DNA from: Rhodococcus sp. KRD197
GTDB lineage: Bacteria; Actinomycetota; Actinomycetes; Mycobacteriales; Mycobacteriaceae
NCBI RefSeq assembly: GCF_017168235.1
Contig: NZ_JABFAO010000011.1
Span: 700,875-764,874, forward strand
DNA: 64,000 nucleotides
Reading direction: 5' to 3'
How positions within the stretch are numbered: position 1 is the first letter of the stretch; each line of letters starts with the position of its first letter. Under the pieces are notes generated by a model. The model made no database searches and was not told the origin of the DNA. It saw only the letters and a list, made by a program, of their open reading frames with translations. This document shows, piece after piece, positions 23,101 through 31,917 of this stretch. The position numbers and the translations under genes are program-made.

Positions 23101-23586
23101 GGCAGCCAGTCGCCTCGAGATCATCGCCGCGGAGTATCCGTCGACGATGAGGTGGTGGTAGAGCTGCACGCACCACACCTGTGTCGGTGACAGCACGATC
23201 AGGGTGTACGAGAAGAGCTGCCGTTCGACCATCTCGCGAGCCTCGGCTGCGGCGTCGAATCGGATCTGCGTCACCAATTGCTCGGCAGCCGAACGGGGGT
23301 CGGCCTCGTCCTGCACATCGAGAATCGGCACCTCGAAGGACTCGATCGGCTCGATCCACTGTCTCGGTCCGGCCTCGGTCAGCGCGAAGCGCAGCCGCAT
23401 CGTTTCGGCCTCGTCGACGGTTTCCGAGATGGCGTCCAGGAGAACACCGGTGTCGATTTTGTCGTCGCCGGCGGAACCGTCGATCTCGAGCACTTCGCCG
23501 ACGAGGTAGTACGGCGAGTCCGGTTCGAGTCGTTGCGCGTTCCAGATTCCGAGCTGTGCGCCGGTAAGCGGTAGATCGAGTGTCAT
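11167..23586 (-). CDS. Nonribosomal peptide synthetase for a heterobactin-type siderophore
   Basis: This 4139-residue enzyme reads, in order with carrier serines or key motifs: C1 (HHLIVDG ~144), A1 (core ~597), PCP1 (Ser ~983), epimerase ([10 protein letters not shown] ~1164), C2 (HHLVTDGWS ~1643), PCP2 (GGHS ~1985) with no A domain, C3 (HHIAIDG ~2171), A2 (core ~2635), PCP3 (~3013), C4 (HHLLTDAWS ~3209), A3 (core ~3703), PCP4 (~4092). There is no thioesterase. Specificity residues read by eye against GrsA are A1 DADDVGMVDK (acidic pocket, ornithine-like), A2 DILQLGVVWK (glycine; textbook code DILQLGLIWK) and A3 DMENMGLINK (hydroxyornithine type; known code DMENLGLINK). This predicts DHB-D-Orn-Gly-L-hydroxyOrn. 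The ATG overlaps the ligase stop in ATGA. Confidence 0.95.
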   Translation of the reverse strand: MTLDLPLTGAQLGIWNAQRLEPDSPYYLVGEVLEIDGSAGDDKIDTGVLLDAISETVDEAETMRLRFALTEAGPRQWIEPIESFEVPILDVQDEADPRSAAEQLVTQIRFDAAAEAREMVERQLFSYTLIVLSPTQVWCVQLYHHLIVDGYSAAMISRRLAARYTAAITGRRLRPNPFGSFTDVVNEDQVYRTSQDAAADREYWRARLEPFPELHGRGTADLDSAQQDRTSTHSARAVLDAEEMAHLKHVADETGCTWADVLIGAYVGFVARLHHTGDVVLALPVMVRTTRVALTTPSMAVNVLPLRVSVSLADDIAKLASAVASALDDLRAHQRYRGEDLVRDLAAPGAGAVLHGVGINLKAFDFDLDFAGAVGTLRNVAGGPPEELGLTATPIDGGAMMLGFEVDARTVSAALAAARINGFADLIGALCTPERPRLGCIGIGRLDAGWTPPSLEIGPTPTIADVFADMVHQDPDRIVISDSDTVWTAGELAARTYRIARLLRDRGIGPENIVALSLPRSVDMVACIFAVWEAGAGYVVLDPAYPRERLDRLVELARPSLVLRADELSDLLAYGTTRLSADELAGPRRAEDMAYVLFTSGSTGTPKGVVVRSGGLAHLAARQRASLYADAASRAGERRLNIAHTTSFAFDASLDPLLWILDGHRIHLYDSEVQRDAELQVQRFRTDRIDVVDTTPSMATFLIEAGLIEAGLVSTIVVGGEALPTSVAEQLARSSARVYNMYGPTEATVDAISADVTGADVHIGRPLDGTAAYLLDSALHPVLDGETGELYLAGPQLARGYLDRPGSTAERFVANPFVSGTCMYRTGDLARWNPESGYQYRGRADDQVKIRGHRVELREVEAALAQCDSVSSAVVVCTGTGPAAKLVGYVSATTERTGDDIRREMLTRVPDHLVPSIVMVLGEMPVTVNGKVDRARLPAPTSGTSRDSHPSTAAEHALCAVVADVLGHESVPLDADLFTLGGDSIGAISISSRLRSRGWVLTPKELLTGRDLAGLAAASRELESDQHAAVEDIATGVAPSTPIMRGVLRVDSPDAVASYAQWTAIEVGASIDEAALADAASMLLQRHPALRMIVRDAEAVEIPDHGRTAVITAYGPVDSGEFDALADSYARTCAAELSPREGDLLRMAVVRMTGGPDRVLTVVHHFAVDAISWPVLLTDLVDAINGRPMPPVTGRSWRHRAIELAEHASRHRYLDESDHWNSVLGPDSEAICSQPPRGGVDTHATAAVTRTAAPAPVTAAVLDDLCTKYTARPDEVLLVAVTIALRALRGPHALDCAVTMEGHGRDEFSAGTVGWFTTEYPISAPVSFLGSDARLAEAFGGGVVLAEMIHEVKKRRRIGRDDGAGYGVLRYLDDAGSALAERPAPQVVLNYLGKPAGLSGNGWRALGGDAFGVIEPHTRTLTEVLGINAFVHDSADGPSLAVEWTAAGELLDEGTVRDLQRYFSDALEAMAAHAALYPGGLSASDCELVEVTQDEIDYLESITGPLLRVLPLSPLQEGLLAHAARYADEDVYTLTAIVDLAGDLDGDRLRTAFSEVVARHSNLAAGFHFEGVGAAVQTIPRSIDIPWAVTDLRALSVAAADAAAAQVHRSAATRVFDVRRGPLLAGHVLRLPGRRTQVVLNAHHLVTDGWSTPIMLRELVHHYNQGSAGLAAPADYADYLQWLTRLDRSELKAAWRHRLEGLTQPSVVARGESTGTQVVTTEVSVSPNLGTELTDLARENGLTVNTIVQGAWSAVLQALVGREDVVFGTTVSGRPSDLSGVEKMIGLFSNTVPVRVRMDHRPMREVLHESQTDQYDLGDAQQLSLSEIEACSDAPGGTSLFDTLVVFENYPGVLDSDLEDDGETRITGLGNLSLTQYPLSLLAPPGDAFRLVLDHDPSVVENVTAAAVAQALPEILGSMLADLGRPAAEYAPQSVAALPDAPVRLIPKTQGGHADLRTVETVAEVLTEVLEMPVQPDDDFFERGGHSLAAMRVVSGLRRRGITVTVADIFAARTPRSLAAVSRETSAGPLSDIAVTTEPVLSSAQERLWILQRLDVESHAQDVPIVLELDGDVDPDALRAAWRDLLSQFEILRTCYPASETGDPTVLVLPTDAIPELQSRECDGPVAEEVRRELDLAAGNDSAAAFDIERAVPARATHLRGPGWSALVIVVHHIAIDGASVPVLLDALSVAYTDRREGRRPDQNSTAPTFAEFASVDRARAESGEVQKSLQYWTEQLDGLPAELELPTDRSRPRRPTYRSVGVSRRLEDALTTDIRTASIRHGVSPLMVLEAAVAATWHRFGSGIDIPLGTTVSDRDVIADGRFRDTVGYLVNTVVHRIDVSGNPTSTELLDRIRATGLDALTHQHVPFDRVVDALAPERSAGRHPLFQTMVGYEVLGPPVMLGDVLATPMEPMDPPARMDVSVWLRESESGVELALGAAADLFDEATARTLLGEISAALAHVVREPDGPITQLGSAHENSPTREQPPQSVIHRFLTQVQERTSEIAIVAHGHEVTYAEAGAEVESLARELTSRGVGASSVVGVAVERGRHLPIALLAVLRCGAAYLPLDVDYPRERLQYMLDDARPVCVLTTTSVADRIEWMSVPMLTVDTTCVSAAALPPVPSAGDDLAYVIHTSGTTGTPKGVMVTTANLAAFADAATALGWLRQGDRLLAVTTVSFDIAVLELLCPLTVGASVVVVPRATVVDPALLAQSILDYRATVVQATPSLWRLLLATPYSGGVRALIGGEAVPAELANQLTSISEEVWNVYGPTEATVWATADRMQHDEPVTIGSPWTDVHARVLDELLREVPEGAQGELYLGGSQIARGYLNRPAQTATRFIADPHRPGRRLYRTGDAVRRRGDRLEYLRRTDDQVKVRGFRIELGEVETALRALGGVRDAAAKVAEIADGSARLFGYVVVDPSRVDPSRVDTAAMRAQLADTLPDQFVPQSITVVETLPRTLNGKLDRNSLPVPTPSSPVEVSESSALLAAATEVLGTVVDPQTSFFAAGGDSIAAVRFVSAAAARGVHLSVADVFDAATLAELVGRAEQSAPKPASQAELVELDEDARALLDRDHPGWQQVLPLTPLQRGMYFQSATGPGDGGDNYHVQHRFTFDGTIDRSALAVATAALLQRYPNLAAAFTHSVLDDPIAIIAPVAVDIASVPSSDVDELAAQEFARPFDLGRGPLLRMVIAKDAVGTENLIVTQHHLLTDAWSQGVMFSELFVMFGVAKMLVTAGTSEDELVAVVQRVLDAPADFTDHLRQLTTHDDVAGAQEWSDYLADLAEPTSIAAEAQPGTMTLPNLHTRALDDATRDAISRLAAENGVTVSTVVSVAWGLTLRRITGREDVVFGSTVAGRDPMVPGVDRMVGLTLNTVPVRVQARPSTSPRALLREVFTAQGALIPHQHMGLGEISRAAGFASLFDTLLVFRNVGGDAERFDVLSRAGITAAEATDATHYAITLDVDPRSRSGAMEVTVENRPDLVDDETAQRVLETMLEMLGALCEVETIADTGRGLDDLEATPLTASRMRVPGPGEPEGSIDTLLTERATATPDAPAITCGSETWTAGELDRRVTALGRCLVASGVGAGDVVALLLPRIADHVAAIFAVMRTGAAYLPLDLGHPSARLQEIVEDSGARTVIVAGAETDRVFEVTAGVSALNVVDLWSPEVSAILAGNNPAPQVPACRVEGPRHADQAAYVIYTSGSTGKPKGVQVGHRGLTTMFHNHRTEIFERTERKVGGRQLRIAHTVSFSFDMSWEELFWMLAGHHLHVIDEAARADPISLVQHYREVGIDVVNVTPSYARELIAGGLLDGDVASGAHVPVLVMLGGEAVPQELWTRLREQDGVDGYDLYGPTEFTINAMGSAVAESDTPCLGRPVRNACARVLDTGLRPVAVGAAGELYMSGDGAAHGYRGRSGQTASVFVADPYGTGERMYRTGDLVRYLAGGRVEYLGRVDRQVKIRGIRIELGEVESALEALPGVARAAANVLSDGPVARLIGYVVDGDPPVTRDLRAELRSRVPAHLVPAQIVTVDHIPLTVNGKLDRAALPEPPVRAGGASLSTPSQRLVAAIYREVLGLDEIGSDDGFADCGGDSLAAMRLISRLQRELSVRVDVGELLSRQTVAAVAELIDRSGVKT

Positions 23587-25199
23587 TTACCCTGACTCTT
23601 CTTGTCTATCTTGCCCACCGATGTCGTGGGGAATTCGGTGACGAACTCGAACGTGTCCGGAATGGTGTAGGCCGCCACCTGACGTTCGGTTCGCAGGAAC
23701 GCACGCAGCTGCGCCGCGCTCGGGGTCTGTGCCTCGGGGTCACGCCGGATGACGAACGCGCAGATCCGCTCGCCGAGTGCATCATCCGGGATCCCGACCA
23801 CGGACACGTCGTGAATGGCGTCGTGGGCCAGTAGATGGTTTTCGACCATGGCTGGTGCGACTTTCTCACCGCCCCGATTTATCTGGTCCTTGCTACGGCC
23901 TACCACCTGCAGGTATCCGCGACTGTCTCGAATCACGATATCGCCGGTGATGTAGAACCTGTCGTGTGTGAACGAGCGTCGATTGTGTTCCGGCGCAGCG
24001 AAGTATCCGCGAATGGTGTACGGACCCCGTGTCTGCAAATGTCCCGGCTCGCCGTCCGGCACCGGCGTGCCGTTGTCGTCGACCACTCGGATCTCGTCGT
24101 CCGGTGAGATCGGCCGGCCCTGGGTGGTGAACACCGTTCGGTCGTCGTCGCCGACCCGGGTGTAGTTGACCAACCCCTCTGCCATCCCGAATACCTGGGT
24201 CAGCGAGCAACCGAGTTCCGGGGTGACCCGCCGTGCGACCTCTGCGGGCAGCTTGGCGCCGCCGACCCAAAGGGACACCAGCGACGATATATCTGCAGTG
24301 TGTCGTACCGAGGAGTTCAACCACGCCATCAGCACCGGCGGGACCAGGGCGGCATGGGTGACCGAGTGCTGTTCGACGAGGCGCAGGCACGTATCGGGGC
24401 TCGGATCCGGTGCCATGATCACGCTGCCACCGACAGCGATCATGCCGAGCAGGCCCGGGGAGCTCATCGTGAAGTTGTGCGAGATCGGCAGCGCGGCAAG
24501 CATCACCGACCTCTCGTCGACCGCGCAGATGCGGGCACTCTCGCGCACCGAGTAGAGGTAGTCGTCGTGGGTGCGCGGAATCAGCTTCGGGGTTCCGGTG
24601 GTTCCCCCGGAAAGCTGCAGAAACGCGACGTCGGACGGCAACGCGCGGGCGCGGCGCGGCAGCGGTACTGCGGTGGTCCAGCTCTCGTCACCGGCCGGAA
24701 CGAGAACGGTGGCCACGGAGGGGATTTCGCGCGCGATATCGGCCGCGATATCGCGGTAGGACGTGAGTCCGACACGGTCGACGGTGACATACGCACGCGC
24801 CGAGGTGCCCGCACAGAACTGGCGGATCTCGGCGAGGCGATGTGCGGCCAGCGCGAACACCGGTAGGGCGCCGAGCTCGAACAACCCGAATACGACCTCG
24901 ACGAACTCCACGGTGTTCGGCAGATGAACCACCACTCGGTCCCCGCGCCCGATTCCCCGCGAAGACAGTTCCCCGGCGACGAGTTGTACGCGCTCGTCGA
25001 GCTGGGCGTAGGTGAGGGTTCGCACGGAGTCGACAACGGCGACGCGATCGGCATGGTCCGAGACGGTTTTCGCAAGGAGGTCCGAATGTGTCTGTCCGAT
25101 CCAATAACCCCGCTCGCGGTACTGTGCGGCAACGTCCTCGGGATACGCGATGACGCCGTCGAGCTGCAGCGGGACGAGCTCCTTCGCGGGTGCACTCAT
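23583..25199 (-). CDS. dhbE: 2,3-dihydroxybenzoate-AMP ligase
   Basis: This stand-alone adenylating enzyme of the EntE/DhbE family activates 2,3-dihydroxybenzoate and loads it onto the aryl carrier protein. Length is 538 residues. It shows the A3 core [15 protein letters not shown] near residue 195, the aromatic-acid pocket region around [23 protein letters not shown], and the C-terminal [13 protein letters not shown] hinge with a catalytic Lys near the end (SVGKIDKK). It overlaps both neighbours by 4 bases (isochorismatase upstream, NRPS downstream), so the three genes form one translationally coupled operon behind the IdeR box at 25898. Confidence 0.95.
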   Translation of the reverse strand: MSAPAKELVPLQLDGVIAYPEDVAAQYRERGYWIGQTHSDLLAKTVSDHADRVAVVDSVRTLTYAQLDERVQLVAGELSSRGIGRGDRVVVHLPNTVEFVEVVFGLFELGALPVFALAAHRLAEIRQFCAGTSARAYVTVDRVGLTSYRDIAADIAREIPSVATVLVPAGDESWTTAVPLPRRARALPSDVAFLQLSGGTTGTPKLIPRTHDDYLYSVRESARICAVDERSVMLAALPISHNFTMSSPGLLGMIAVGGSVIMAPDPSPDTCLRLVEQHSVTHAALVPPVLMAWLNSSVRHTADISSLVSLWVGGAKLPAEVARRVTPELGCSLTQVFGMAEGLVNYTRVGDDDRTVFTTQGRPISPDDEIRVVDDNGTPVPDGEPGHLQTRGPYTIRGYFAAPEHNRRSFTHDRFYITGDIVIRDSRGYLQVVGRSKDQINRGGEKVAPAMVENHLLAHDAIHDVSVVGIPDDALGERICAFVIRRDPEAQTPSAAQLRAFLRTERQVAAYTIPDTFEFVTEFPTTSVGKIDKKSQGK

Positions 25200-25858
25200 C
25201 GGGCAGCGCCTGCGGCGACAGCCTTGCGCTCGAGGGCGAGCGCTACCTCATCGGTGGTGACGACGGCGCCGCATCGCTTGGCTGCGTAGGTGGCGGCCAG
25301 GATGTGCTCCTCGCGCGAGAAGTCGGCGGTGGCGTCGAGCACCAGGAACGGATGCACGTCGGACATGAATGCCTCTGCTGCGCTGAGCATGCAGCCCATG
25401 TGGGCGTAGACGCCGGTGACGATCAGTTGGTCGCGGCCGTGGTGACCGAGCAGTTCGCGCAGGTCTGTGCGTTGGAATGCCGAGTAGCGCCACTTGGTGA
25501 CCTCGATATCGCCGGGGCGCGGGGCGAGGGCATCGATGATCTGGGTGTCGCGTCCGGTTCCGAGGCCCGGTCCCCAGAAGTCCGCGAGAATGCCGCGACG
25601 CGAGGGGTGTTGGTCACCGGGCTGCATCGTGTACACCACCGGTATGCCCAGCTCTGTTGCACGGTCGCGTAGCGAGCCGATGTTGTCGATGACGGACGAG
25701 ATCATCTCGGGTGCATCGATGTAGGCGTCGATGAAGTAGTTCTGCATGTCGTGCACCAGTAGTGCCGCACGGGTGGGATCGAGCTGCCAATCCACTCTGT
25801 TGTCGGGGATCTCGCTGCGCACGGGCATGGTGTAGCTGGAAATTCTCGGTATCGCCAT
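25196..25858 (-). CDS. Isochorismatase (2,3-dihydro-2,3-DHB synthase), without carrier domain
   Basis: It hydrolyses the enol-ether of isochorismate to 2,3-dihydro-2,3-dihydroxybenzoate and pyruvate. The 220 residues match the catalytic half of EntB/DhbB: N-terminal [10 protein letters not shown], catalytic Asp37 in [24 protein letters not shown] carrying the active-site lysine, and [12 protein letters not shown]. EntB and DhbB continue into an aryl carrier domain, but this protein stops before it; the carrier is a separate gene at 9787-10014. It is the first gene of the operon with the ligase and NRPS, 40 bases downstream of an IdeR box. Confidence 0.93.
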   Translation of the reverse strand: MAIPRISSYTMPVRSEIPDNRVDWQLDPTRAALLVHDMQNYFIDAYIDAPEMISSVIDNIGSLRDRATELGIPVVYTMQPGDQHPSRRGILADFWGPGLGTGRDTQIIDALAPRPGDIEVTKWRYSAFQRTDLRELLGHHGRDQLIVTGVYAHMGCMLSAAEAFMSDVHPFLVLDATADFSREEHILAATYAAKRCGAVVTTDEVALALERKAVAAGAAR

Positions 25859-25897
25859 CGCGGTCTCCTTGTCGTCCAGACTCGCCAGAAAGTGTAG

Positions 25898-25916
25898 TGA
25901 GGTTAGCCTAGCCTCT
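25898..25916 (-). promoter_or_regulatory. Candidate IdeR/DtxR iron box, biosynthetic operon
   Basis: The 19-mer matches the IdeR consensus at about 15 of 19 positions, with the core GAGGTTAGCCTAGCCT. It lies just upstream of the isochorismatase start and about 18 bases beyond the end of the upstream ABC transporter gene on the same strand. Isochorismatase, ligase and NRPS therefore probably have their own iron-repressed promoter. Confidence 0.75.
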
Positions 25917-25933
25917 ATGTCTGTCTGGTGGGG

Positions 25934-27688
25934 TCACCGGTTGGCACTCCACGCAGTCCACAGCTGCGCGTATCGACCGCCGCGCGCGACCAAATCCTCG
26001 TGCGAGCCCTCCTCCACTATCAGTCCGTTGTCCATCAACAGGATTCGATCGGCACGTCGCGCCTGGCCGAGCCGGTGCGCAACGATCAACGCCGAACGAT
26101 CCGCAAAGGCCGCCTCGGCTGCAGACTCGAGAAGCGACGCGCCCGCGCTGCCCGCGTCGGCGGTGGCCTCGTCGAGAATCACCACCGGTGGGTCGATGAG
26201 AACAACCCGCGCAAGGGCAACCTGTTGGGCCTGCATGGGCGTGAGCTGATGGCCGCCGTCGCCGACCACAGTGTCGAGCCCGTCGGGCAGCAGCTCGAAC
26301 CAGTCGGCGGCGAGCACAGCGCGCAGTGCCGCCTTCATATCGTCGTCACTCGCACCGGGAGCAGCCATCGCGAGATCCTCGCGAAGCGTCCCGGCGAATA
26401 CGTGCACTTCCTGCGTTACCAGCGTGATGCGTTGCGCACGAGTCGAATCGTCGACGCCAGTGAGGTCGACCGACCCGAACTGCACCCGGCCCACGTCCGG
26501 GGACCGGACACCTGCGAGCACGGCCGCCAACGTTGTCTTGCCTGCACCCGAACTGCCGACCAGAGCGACCGACTCACCGGGCTCGACAGTGATGTCGACA
26601 CCCCGCAACACCGGTCGATCCGGGGTATATCCGAAGGTGATATCGCGGGCTACGAGCGCGCCACGGGCGGGCAACTCCACCCGAACCTCCGCTGCAGGCT
26701 CGGCTTGGATCACCCCGACGATGCGGGCGAGTGAGGCCAACGCCGACTGCAGTTCGTCGATGACCAGCAGCAGATCCTCGATCGGTGCGAAGAGCCGCAG
26801 GAAGAACAGCATCGCGGTGGTGGTCGCACCGACGGTCAACGCCTCGGCTCCGACGAGGAAGTAACCGATGACGAGCAGGCTCGCCATGCCGAGGAACTGC
26901 GCGGAGTTCAGCCGACCGTAGAAGCGGTTCTGCACGATGCGCGCTCGCATCGTCCACCGCACGACCTCCCACGAATGCTGCCCGACGCGTGCCGCGAGCA
27001 GCGGTGACATGTCGTAGGCGTGCACGGTGCGCAGTCCGCGAACAGCACCGAGAACGTGTTGGGCGCGTTGGCCCATTGCCGCTCGCTCGGCCGCATAGAT
27101 ACCCGGAGCGTTGCGCAGATACCAGCGCACAGCCAGCGCGTACACCGGCACGATCAGCACCAGCGCCCCGAGGAACCTCCAGTCGAGCGCGGTGAGGCCC
27201 ACTGCGGTGAGCACCACCGTGAACAGCGACGTCGACAGAGCTGGCACCGCAGTGTTGATCGCAGTGGAGACTTCTTCTACGTCGTCGGTCGCCCGGGAGA
27301 CCAGATCTCCGGTGCCCGATACCTCGACGCGTTCGAGCGGGAGAGCCAGACTGGCGCGGAACATGCGCTCGCGCAGCCGAGCCAGAACGGTCTCGAACAG
27401 TCTCGACGAGAGCACCACACCGAGCGCGGTGAACCCGGCGAACCCCAGTGCAGCGACACCCATCACTGCCCCGAGCTGCCAGATCTCGCCCACGTCGGCG
27501 CCGTCTATGACGGCGTCCACCATGCGCCCGAGCACCCACGGTGCGACTAGTCCCAGTGCGGCGCCGAGAATCATCGTCGCCACCACTGCGACGAGCCGAG
27601 TGCCCTGGCCGACCAGAGCGCCCCTGATCTCCCGCACCACCGAACGTGAGTCGGCAATCGGCATCCTCGTGACAGCCGGTGCGGTCAT
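25934..27688 (-). CDS. Half-size ABC transporter of siderophore type (permease-ATPase), subunit 2
   Basis: This is an exporter-fold ABC half-transporter of 584 residues, similar in layout to IrtB/YbtQ. Six membrane helices fill about residues 20-310 and an ATPase domain follows. Walker A GSSGAGKTT (~377), Walker B VVILDEAT with the catalytic Glu (~500-507) and the His switch IVAHRLG (~533) are intact. The ABC signature is degenerate: LTPMQAQQ (~481) instead of LSGGQ. The start ATG 27688 overlaps the stop of the other ABC gene. Its partner has the opposite pattern of damage, so the pair should form a heterodimer with one working ATP site. Export of the finished siderophore or import of its iron form are both possible. 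Confidence 0.9.
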   Translation of the reverse strand: MTAPAVTRMPIADSRSVVREIRGALVGQGTRLVAVVATMILGAALGLVAPWVLGRMVDAVIDGADVGEIWQLGAVMGVAALGFAGFTALGVVLSSRLFETVLARLRERMFRASLALPLERVEVSGTGDLVSRATDDVEEVSTAINTAVPALSTSLFTVVLTAVGLTALDWRFLGALVLIVPVYALAVRWYLRNAPGIYAAERAAMGQRAQHVLGAVRGLRTVHAYDMSPLLAARVGQHSWEVVRWTMRARIVQNRFYGRLNSAQFLGMASLLVIGYFLVGAEALTVGATTTAMLFFLRLFAPIEDLLLVIDELQSALASLARIVGVIQAEPAAEVRVELPARGALVARDITFGYTPDRPVLRGVDITVEPGESVALVGSSGAGKTTLAAVLAGVRSPDVGRVQFGSVDLTGVDDSTRAQRITLVTQEVHVFAGTLREDLAMAAPGASDDDMKAALRAVLAADWFELLPDGLDTVVGDGGHQLTPMQAQQVALARVVLIDPPVVILDEATADAGSAGASLLESAAEAAFADRSALIVAHRLGQARRADRILLMDNGLIVEEGSHEDLVARGGRYAQLWTAWSANR

Positions 27689-29340
27689 CGGACGGCCTCC
27701 AATTCGGTGTCCAGCGACAGCACAGACGTCGCGACCGCCGTCAATGCCGGCGCAGATGTGAACACGATGGTCGTCTTTCCCTTTCGTGCTGTCGCAATGC
27801 GTTCGGCCACGGTTGCCTCCGTCACGGAATCGACTGCGGTGGTGGGGTCGAGCAGCACGAGCACGTCGGGATCGGTTGCGAGCGCCCGAGCCAGCGCGAC
27901 TCGCTGTCGTTGCCCGCCGGACAGCAGCCGGCCTGCCTCGCCGACGCTCGTCTCGAGACCGTCGGGAAGCGCCTCGATCACGTCCTCGCACGCGGCGGCG
28001 AGGATTGCACGCGTCACTGCGGTGTCGGACACCTCGCCCACCGCGATGTTCTCCGCGATGGTCCCCTCGAACAGATCGCTCTCGTGTGGGGCAACGAGCA
28101 GTGTCCTCTTGCGTCGGGCTGGGTCGAGGTCGCGTACATCGCTGCCGCCGACCGTCGCCACCCCTGGGTCTGCGAGCCCGCGCAGTGCGTCAGCCAGCGA
28201 CGCTGTTTTCGCGGCATCTGCTTCCACGACGAGAAATTCGCCCTCCCGGACGAGAACACCGTCGACGATGACCTCGAAACCATCAGGCGTTCGGTCCTTT
28301 CCAGCGAGCTCTCGCGACGGCGGCGCCTGCAGGATCGTCAGCACCCGTTCCGCCGACGCCAATGCCTGTGCCCAGATGGCGCCGAAATTGGCGGCGAACG
28401 CCTGCAGCGGGCCCATCACGAACTGGGTGACGGCGACGACTGTGATGAGCTGACCGATCGTCATCGCCCCACCGATGGCCATCAGGCCCGCGGCAACGGC
28501 AACGCCCGCGATGAACAGCCCGGACACCGTTTCCATCGCACCGAGGTAGCCGGCTCGTGCGCGGTTCGCGTCCAATGTCTTTCGCAGTGCATGCTCGCTG
28601 GCAGTGGTGTATCGGCGACCGGCCTCGGGTTCGGCGCCGAGCCCCTTGACGATTCGGAAGCCACCGACGAGATCCGCCGCAGTGCCCGAGGCCTCGCCCG
28701 CCGCCTGCTGCTCGTGCATGCTTCGCCGACGCAACGGCGACCCGGCGATATCCATCAACCACAGCATCAGCGGCGCTGCCACTGCAATCGCAAGACCGAG
28801 GGGCCACGAGATGTACAGCAGAATCAGGGCCGAGAACACGACGGCGGCGAATTCGCCGAGCGGATACACCACGATGGCGACGGACATCGCCAGTTGCCTC
28901 GCGTCGGAGGTGGCGATGTTGAGCATCATCCCGGGTTGACGCGCGGGCCCGCCCATTCCTTCGGCGTCGAGAATGCGGTCGGTGATCTTGGTCCGCACCT
29001 GGTGCTGGATCGACTGCATTCCGAGAAAGCCGATACGCGAACCGAACCGGAACGTGGTCGACACCAGGGCGTAGACGACTGCGAGGACACCGATCCACAG
29101 CACCAGCTGGCCGGTGTCGCCAGGGGCGATCGCGCGGTCGATCGCGAGGCCCATCACGACGGGCACGAGGGCGGCGCAGAGTTGATGAAGTATCAGCAGA
29201 GCGCCGGCTGGGACCGTGTACTTCTTTGCGGCGAACATGGTGGTCCAGGTCAGTTCGCGGGCGGTGGTCGACTCCGTGATGGGAATCGCCCTGGTTCGAA
29301 TGGGCGTTGCGGGGGCTTCGAAAAAGATCGGCAGGCGCAT
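27685..29340 (-). CDS. Half-size ABC transporter of siderophore type (permease-ATPase), subunit 1
   Basis: This is the partner half-transporter, 551 residues, with six predicted membrane helices then an ATPase domain. The signature LLSGGQRQR (~470) is perfect, but Walker A has lost its glycines (EADAAKTA, ~372), the catalytic Glu after Walker B is Pro (LLDPTTAVD, ~495), and the switch His is missing (VFTSAPAL, ~525). It can therefore complement the other subunit's intact Walker motifs but cannot hydrolyse ATP in its own site. It sits between the monooxygenase (2-base gap) and subunit 2 (4-base overlap), in an operon controlled from the iron boxes at 30683-30730. Confidence 0.9.
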   Translation of the reverse strand: MRLPIFFEAPATPIRTRAIPITESTTARELTWTTMFAAKKYTVPAGALLILHQLCAALVPVVMGLAIDRAIAPGDTGQLVLWIGVLAVVYALVSTTFRFGSRIGFLGMQSIQHQVRTKITDRILDAEGMGGPARQPGMMLNIATSDARQLAMSVAIVVYPLGEFAAVVFSALILLYISWPLGLAIAVAAPLMLWLMDIAGSPLRRRSMHEQQAAGEASGTAADLVGGFRIVKGLGAEPEAGRRYTTASEHALRKTLDANRARAGYLGAMETVSGLFIAGVAVAAGLMAIGGAMTIGQLITVVAVTQFVMGPLQAFAANFGAIWAQALASAERVLTILQAPPSRELAGKDRTPDGFEVIVDGVLVREGEFLVVEADAAKTASLADALRGLADPGVATVGGSDVRDLDPARRKRTLLVAPHESDLFEGTIAENIAVGEVSDTAVTRAILAAACEDVIEALPDGLETSVGEAGRLLSGGQRQRVALARALATDPDVLVLLDPTTAVDSVTEATVAERIATARKGKTTIVFTSAPALTAVATSVLSLDTELEAVR

Positions 29341-29342
29341 GA

Positions 29343-30659
29343 TCAGTGGGTCAACACCGCTGTGAGCGGGGGGTTGTCGGCGAGACGGGTGTGCGCGGCG
29401 AGTGAGAAGACGAGTTCACCCGAGCGCACCGCAATGTTCGACAGCAGTGACGAGGTGAGGCCGTGCGAATGCTCGGTGCCGCCCTGCAGGTATATCCCTC
29501 CCGACACAGACGGGTCGGTGCGTAGCCGATAGTCCCTCTCCACCTCGGGTGTCCCGTCGGCGGCGAACCGGCACTCCTCGGCGAGCGAGCCGAGGATTCC
29601 GTGGAGATCGAGCGGGCGGAATCCGGTGGCGAACACCACTGCATCACAGCGCATTCGAGACTCGCTGGCGGTCGGGCGATGCCGAATGGTCACCTCTACG
29701 GCGTCGCCGGACTCGGTGAGCGAGGACAGCCCGGATGCGCCGTGCACGAACAATCGTCGCCGCCCGGTGACGCGCTCGGTGTACTCGCGCTCGTACAGGT
29801 CCTCGATCAGCGGAAGGTCGACAGCGGAGTAGTTGGTGCTTCGGTGATACGCCATGAGTTCGTCGCGTAATTGTGGTGACGCCGAATAGAAGTCGTCCAC
29901 CGCCTCCGGATCGAAGACGCGGTTGGCGTAGGGGCTGTCGTCGGCCGGGCTGTAGCCGTACTTGCTCATCACGCCGTGGACCTCGGCGGAGGGGTAGCGC
30001 TGATGCAGGTGCGCCATCACCTCGGCCGCGCTCTGACCGGCGCCGACGACGACGAAGCGCTCCTGATTCACACTGGGCAGCGCGTCGAGACGATCCAGGA
30101 CACGGTGATTGTGGAAAACGCGGTCGGTGGCGTCGACATCGTCCGGTAGCTTCGGCGTCAGCCCACCGGCAAGAACGATGTTGCGGGCACGCAAGGTTCG
30201 TGTACCAGCAGCGGAACGGGTGGAGACCTCGAAGTGGCGACCGTTCCACGCCACGGCCGTGGCGGAGGTTCCGTAGTGCACATCGGCGCGGACTTTGTCC
30301 GCGGCCCACGACAGATAGTCGTGAAACTCGATCCGCGAGGGAAAGAACGTCTGCAGATTGATGAAGTGCGTGAGGCGGCCTCGTTGTTCGAGGTAGTTCA
30401 GGAACGTGAACTCGCTTCGCGTGTTGCGCTGCGTCGCCAAGTCCTTGAGAAAGGAGATCTGCATGGTGGCACCGGGGAGCAGCATTCCTGTGTGCCACTT
30501 GAACTCTGATTGCCGCTCCACGAAGACCGAGGTGAGCCTCTCGCGCGCAGGAACAACCGCGTTGTGTTCCAGCAGGGCTATCGCAAGGCCCAGGTTGGAG
30601 GGTCCGTAGCCGACCCCGAGAATGTCCACTACGTCGGGCAGATTGCTCTCCACTGGCAC
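29343..30659 (-). CDS. L-ornithine N5-monooxygenase (siderophore hydroxylase)
   Basis: This flavin- and NADPH-dependent enzyme of the SidA/PvdA/IucD family makes N5-hydroxyornithine, the hydroxamate precursor used by A3 of the NRPS. The FAD motif GVGYGPSN is at residues 15-22, KWHTGMLLPGATMQISFLKDL is the family substrate loop, the NADPH motif GAGQSAAE is near 204, SNYSAVD lies around 270 and the C-terminal ATGFRP is present. The 438-residue length is normal. It is first in the operon with the two ABC half-transporters, divergent from isochorismate synthase, behind two iron boxes. Lysine as substrate is possible on homology alone, but the A3 code favours ornithine. Confidence 0.92.
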   Translation of the reverse strand: MPVESNLPDVVDILGVGYGPSNLGLAIALLEHNAVVPARERLTSVFVERQSEFKWHTGMLLPGATMQISFLKDLATQRNTRSEFTFLNYLEQRGRLTHFINLQTFFPSRIEFHDYLSWAADKVRADVHYGTSATAVAWNGRHFEVSTRSAAGTRTLRARNIVLAGGLTPKLPDDVDATDRVFHNHRVLDRLDALPSVNQERFVVVGAGQSAAEVMAHLHQRYPSAEVHGVMSKYGYSPADDSPYANRVFDPEAVDDFYSASPQLRDELMAYHRSTNYSAVDLPLIEDLYEREYTERVTGRRRLFVHGASGLSSLTESGDAVEVTIRHRPTASESRMRCDAVVFATGFRPLDLHGILGSLAEECRFAADGTPEVERDYRLRTDPSVSGGIYLQGGTEHSHGLTSSLLSNIAVRSGELVFSLAAHTRLADNPPLTAVLTH

Positions 30660-30682
30660 AGGTTGTCCTTGTCACTCGGGGA

Positions 30683-30701
30683 TAAAGTTACCCTAACCTA
30701 T
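30683..30701 (-). promoter_or_regulatory. Candidate IdeR/DtxR iron box, monooxygenase side
   Basis: This is the best box in the window: about 16 of 19 positions match the IdeR consensus, core AAAGTTACCCTAACCTA. It lies 24 bases upstream of the monooxygenase start in the 118-base divergent region shared with isochorismate synthase. Confidence 0.78.
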
Positions 30702-30711
30702 CTTCAATGAA

Positions 30712-30730
30712 TGAGTTTAGGCTAACCATC
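30712..30730 (+). promoter_or_regulatory. Candidate IdeR/DtxR iron box, isochorismate synthase side
   Basis: This is a second box 10 bases from the first, matching about 14 of 19 positions with the core TTTAGGCTAACC. Two boxes in one divergent promoter region suit separate or cooperative repression of dhbC-dhbA to the right and the monooxygenase-ABC operon to the left. Confidence 0.7.
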
Positions 30731-30777
30731 ACTGAGCGACGAGCGCCCACCGACCCACCCCGACGAAACGAGGGACG

Positions 30778-31917
30778 ATGACTCGAACCCAAGCCGCGGC
30801 ACCCCGTGCCCCTATCGCGACACATCGCAGGGCGGGATTCGTGCTGTCACGTCCGCACGGAACCGCGCAGGCACACGGATCGAGAACGACATTCGACACA
30901 GCCTCCTCTGCAGCCGCGGCGCTGCGCTCCGGCAACGCAGCCGCCGTCGTCGGGGCACTCCCGTTCTCACGGGACGCGCCGTGCGCCCTGTTCGAACCCG
31001 AACATCTCGACCGAACCGAGAGCACGTGGACTGCACCGTCCGGCCTCCCACCCCTGCCCGCCTTCACCGTCACGGGGTCGAGTGAGAGCGAGCACATCGA
31101 TCGGGTCCGAACAGCGGTGAACGTACTGCGTCACGACGGGTCGCCTTTGCAGAAAGTGGTGCTCGCGCGCAGCCTGACGCTCACCGCGGACACCGACGTC
31201 GATCCGAACGCGCTTCTTGCCGCGCTCGTCGAGGGCAACCCGTCGGGCAACGGCTACCTCGTCGATCTCGGCGCGGCCGGCGGATCGTGGACGGGGCGAA
31301 CGCTGGTGGGATCGAGCCCGGAGGTGCTCATTCGCAAGCAGGGCAACATTGTCACGTGCCATCCGCTCGCCGGATCCGCCCCCAGACATCCCGACCCCCT
31401 ACAGGACCAGGCCAACGGCGCAGCCCTCACCGAATCGGTCAAGGACCTCCGCGAACACGCATTCGTCGTCGATGCTCTGCGCGAATCTCTCGCACCGTTC
31501 TGCCGGGATCTCGACATACCGACGTCGCCGACGCTGACCTGCACTCCGCAACTGTGGCACCTCGGCACTCCCATTCGGGGTGAGGTGCACGGCGCCGACA
31601 CCAGCGCTCTGGATCTGGCCATCGCACTGCACCCCACCCCCGCCGTCTGCGGGACCCCCACCGATCTGGCCTATCGAACGATCGAAGAACTCGAGGGCGA
31701 CCGCGGCTTCTATGCGGGCGCAGTGGGATGGTGTGTCTCCGACGGGGACGGCGAATGGATGGTCGCCATTCGATGTGCGGAGCTCGCACCAGATCTCAGA
31801 CGCGTGACGGCCTACGCCGGCGGGGGCATCGTGGCCGAATCCGATCCCGCGGACGAGGTGCGCGAGACCGTCACCAAGTTCGGCACCGTCATGAGTGCTC
31901 TGGGGGCGCAGCTGTGA
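30778..31917 (+). CDS. dhbC: Isochorismate synthase
   Basis: It converts chorismate to isochorismate, the first committed step of DHB synthesis. The 379 residues match the EntC/DhbC/MenF chorismate-binding fold: KVVLARSLTL, the SSPEVLIRKQG segment, CHPLAGSAPR, the LHPTPAVCGTP active-site stretch, and the C-terminal AYAGGGIVAESDPADE that binds magnesium. The chorismate-utilising domain begins near residue 105. Its stop overlaps the GTG start of dhbA, so the two are co-translated. It is controlled from the divergent iron-box region. Confidence 0.94.
   Translation: MTRTQAAAPRAPIATHRRAGFVLSRPHGTAQAHGSRTTFDTASSAAAALRSGNAAAVVGALPFSRDAPCALFEPEHLDRTESTWTAPSGLPPLPAFTVTGSSESEHIDRVRTAVNVLRHDGSPLQKVVLARSLTLTADTDVDPNALLAALVEGNPSGNGYLVDLGAAGGSWTGRTLVGSSPEVLIRKQGNIVTCHPLAGSAPRHPDPLQDQANGAALTESVKDLREHAFVVDALRESLAPFCRDLDIPTSPTLTCTPQLWHLGTPIRGEVHGADTSALDLAIALHPTPAVCGTPTDLAYRTIEELEGDRGFYAGAVGWCVSDGDGEWMVAIRCAELAPDLRRVTAYAGGGIVAESDPADEVRETVTKFGTVMSALGAQL

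Noticed and set aside
27679..29532. Long plus-strand open frame opposite ABC subunit 1
   Set aside because: Shadow of the ABC transporter gene; no recognisable motifs.
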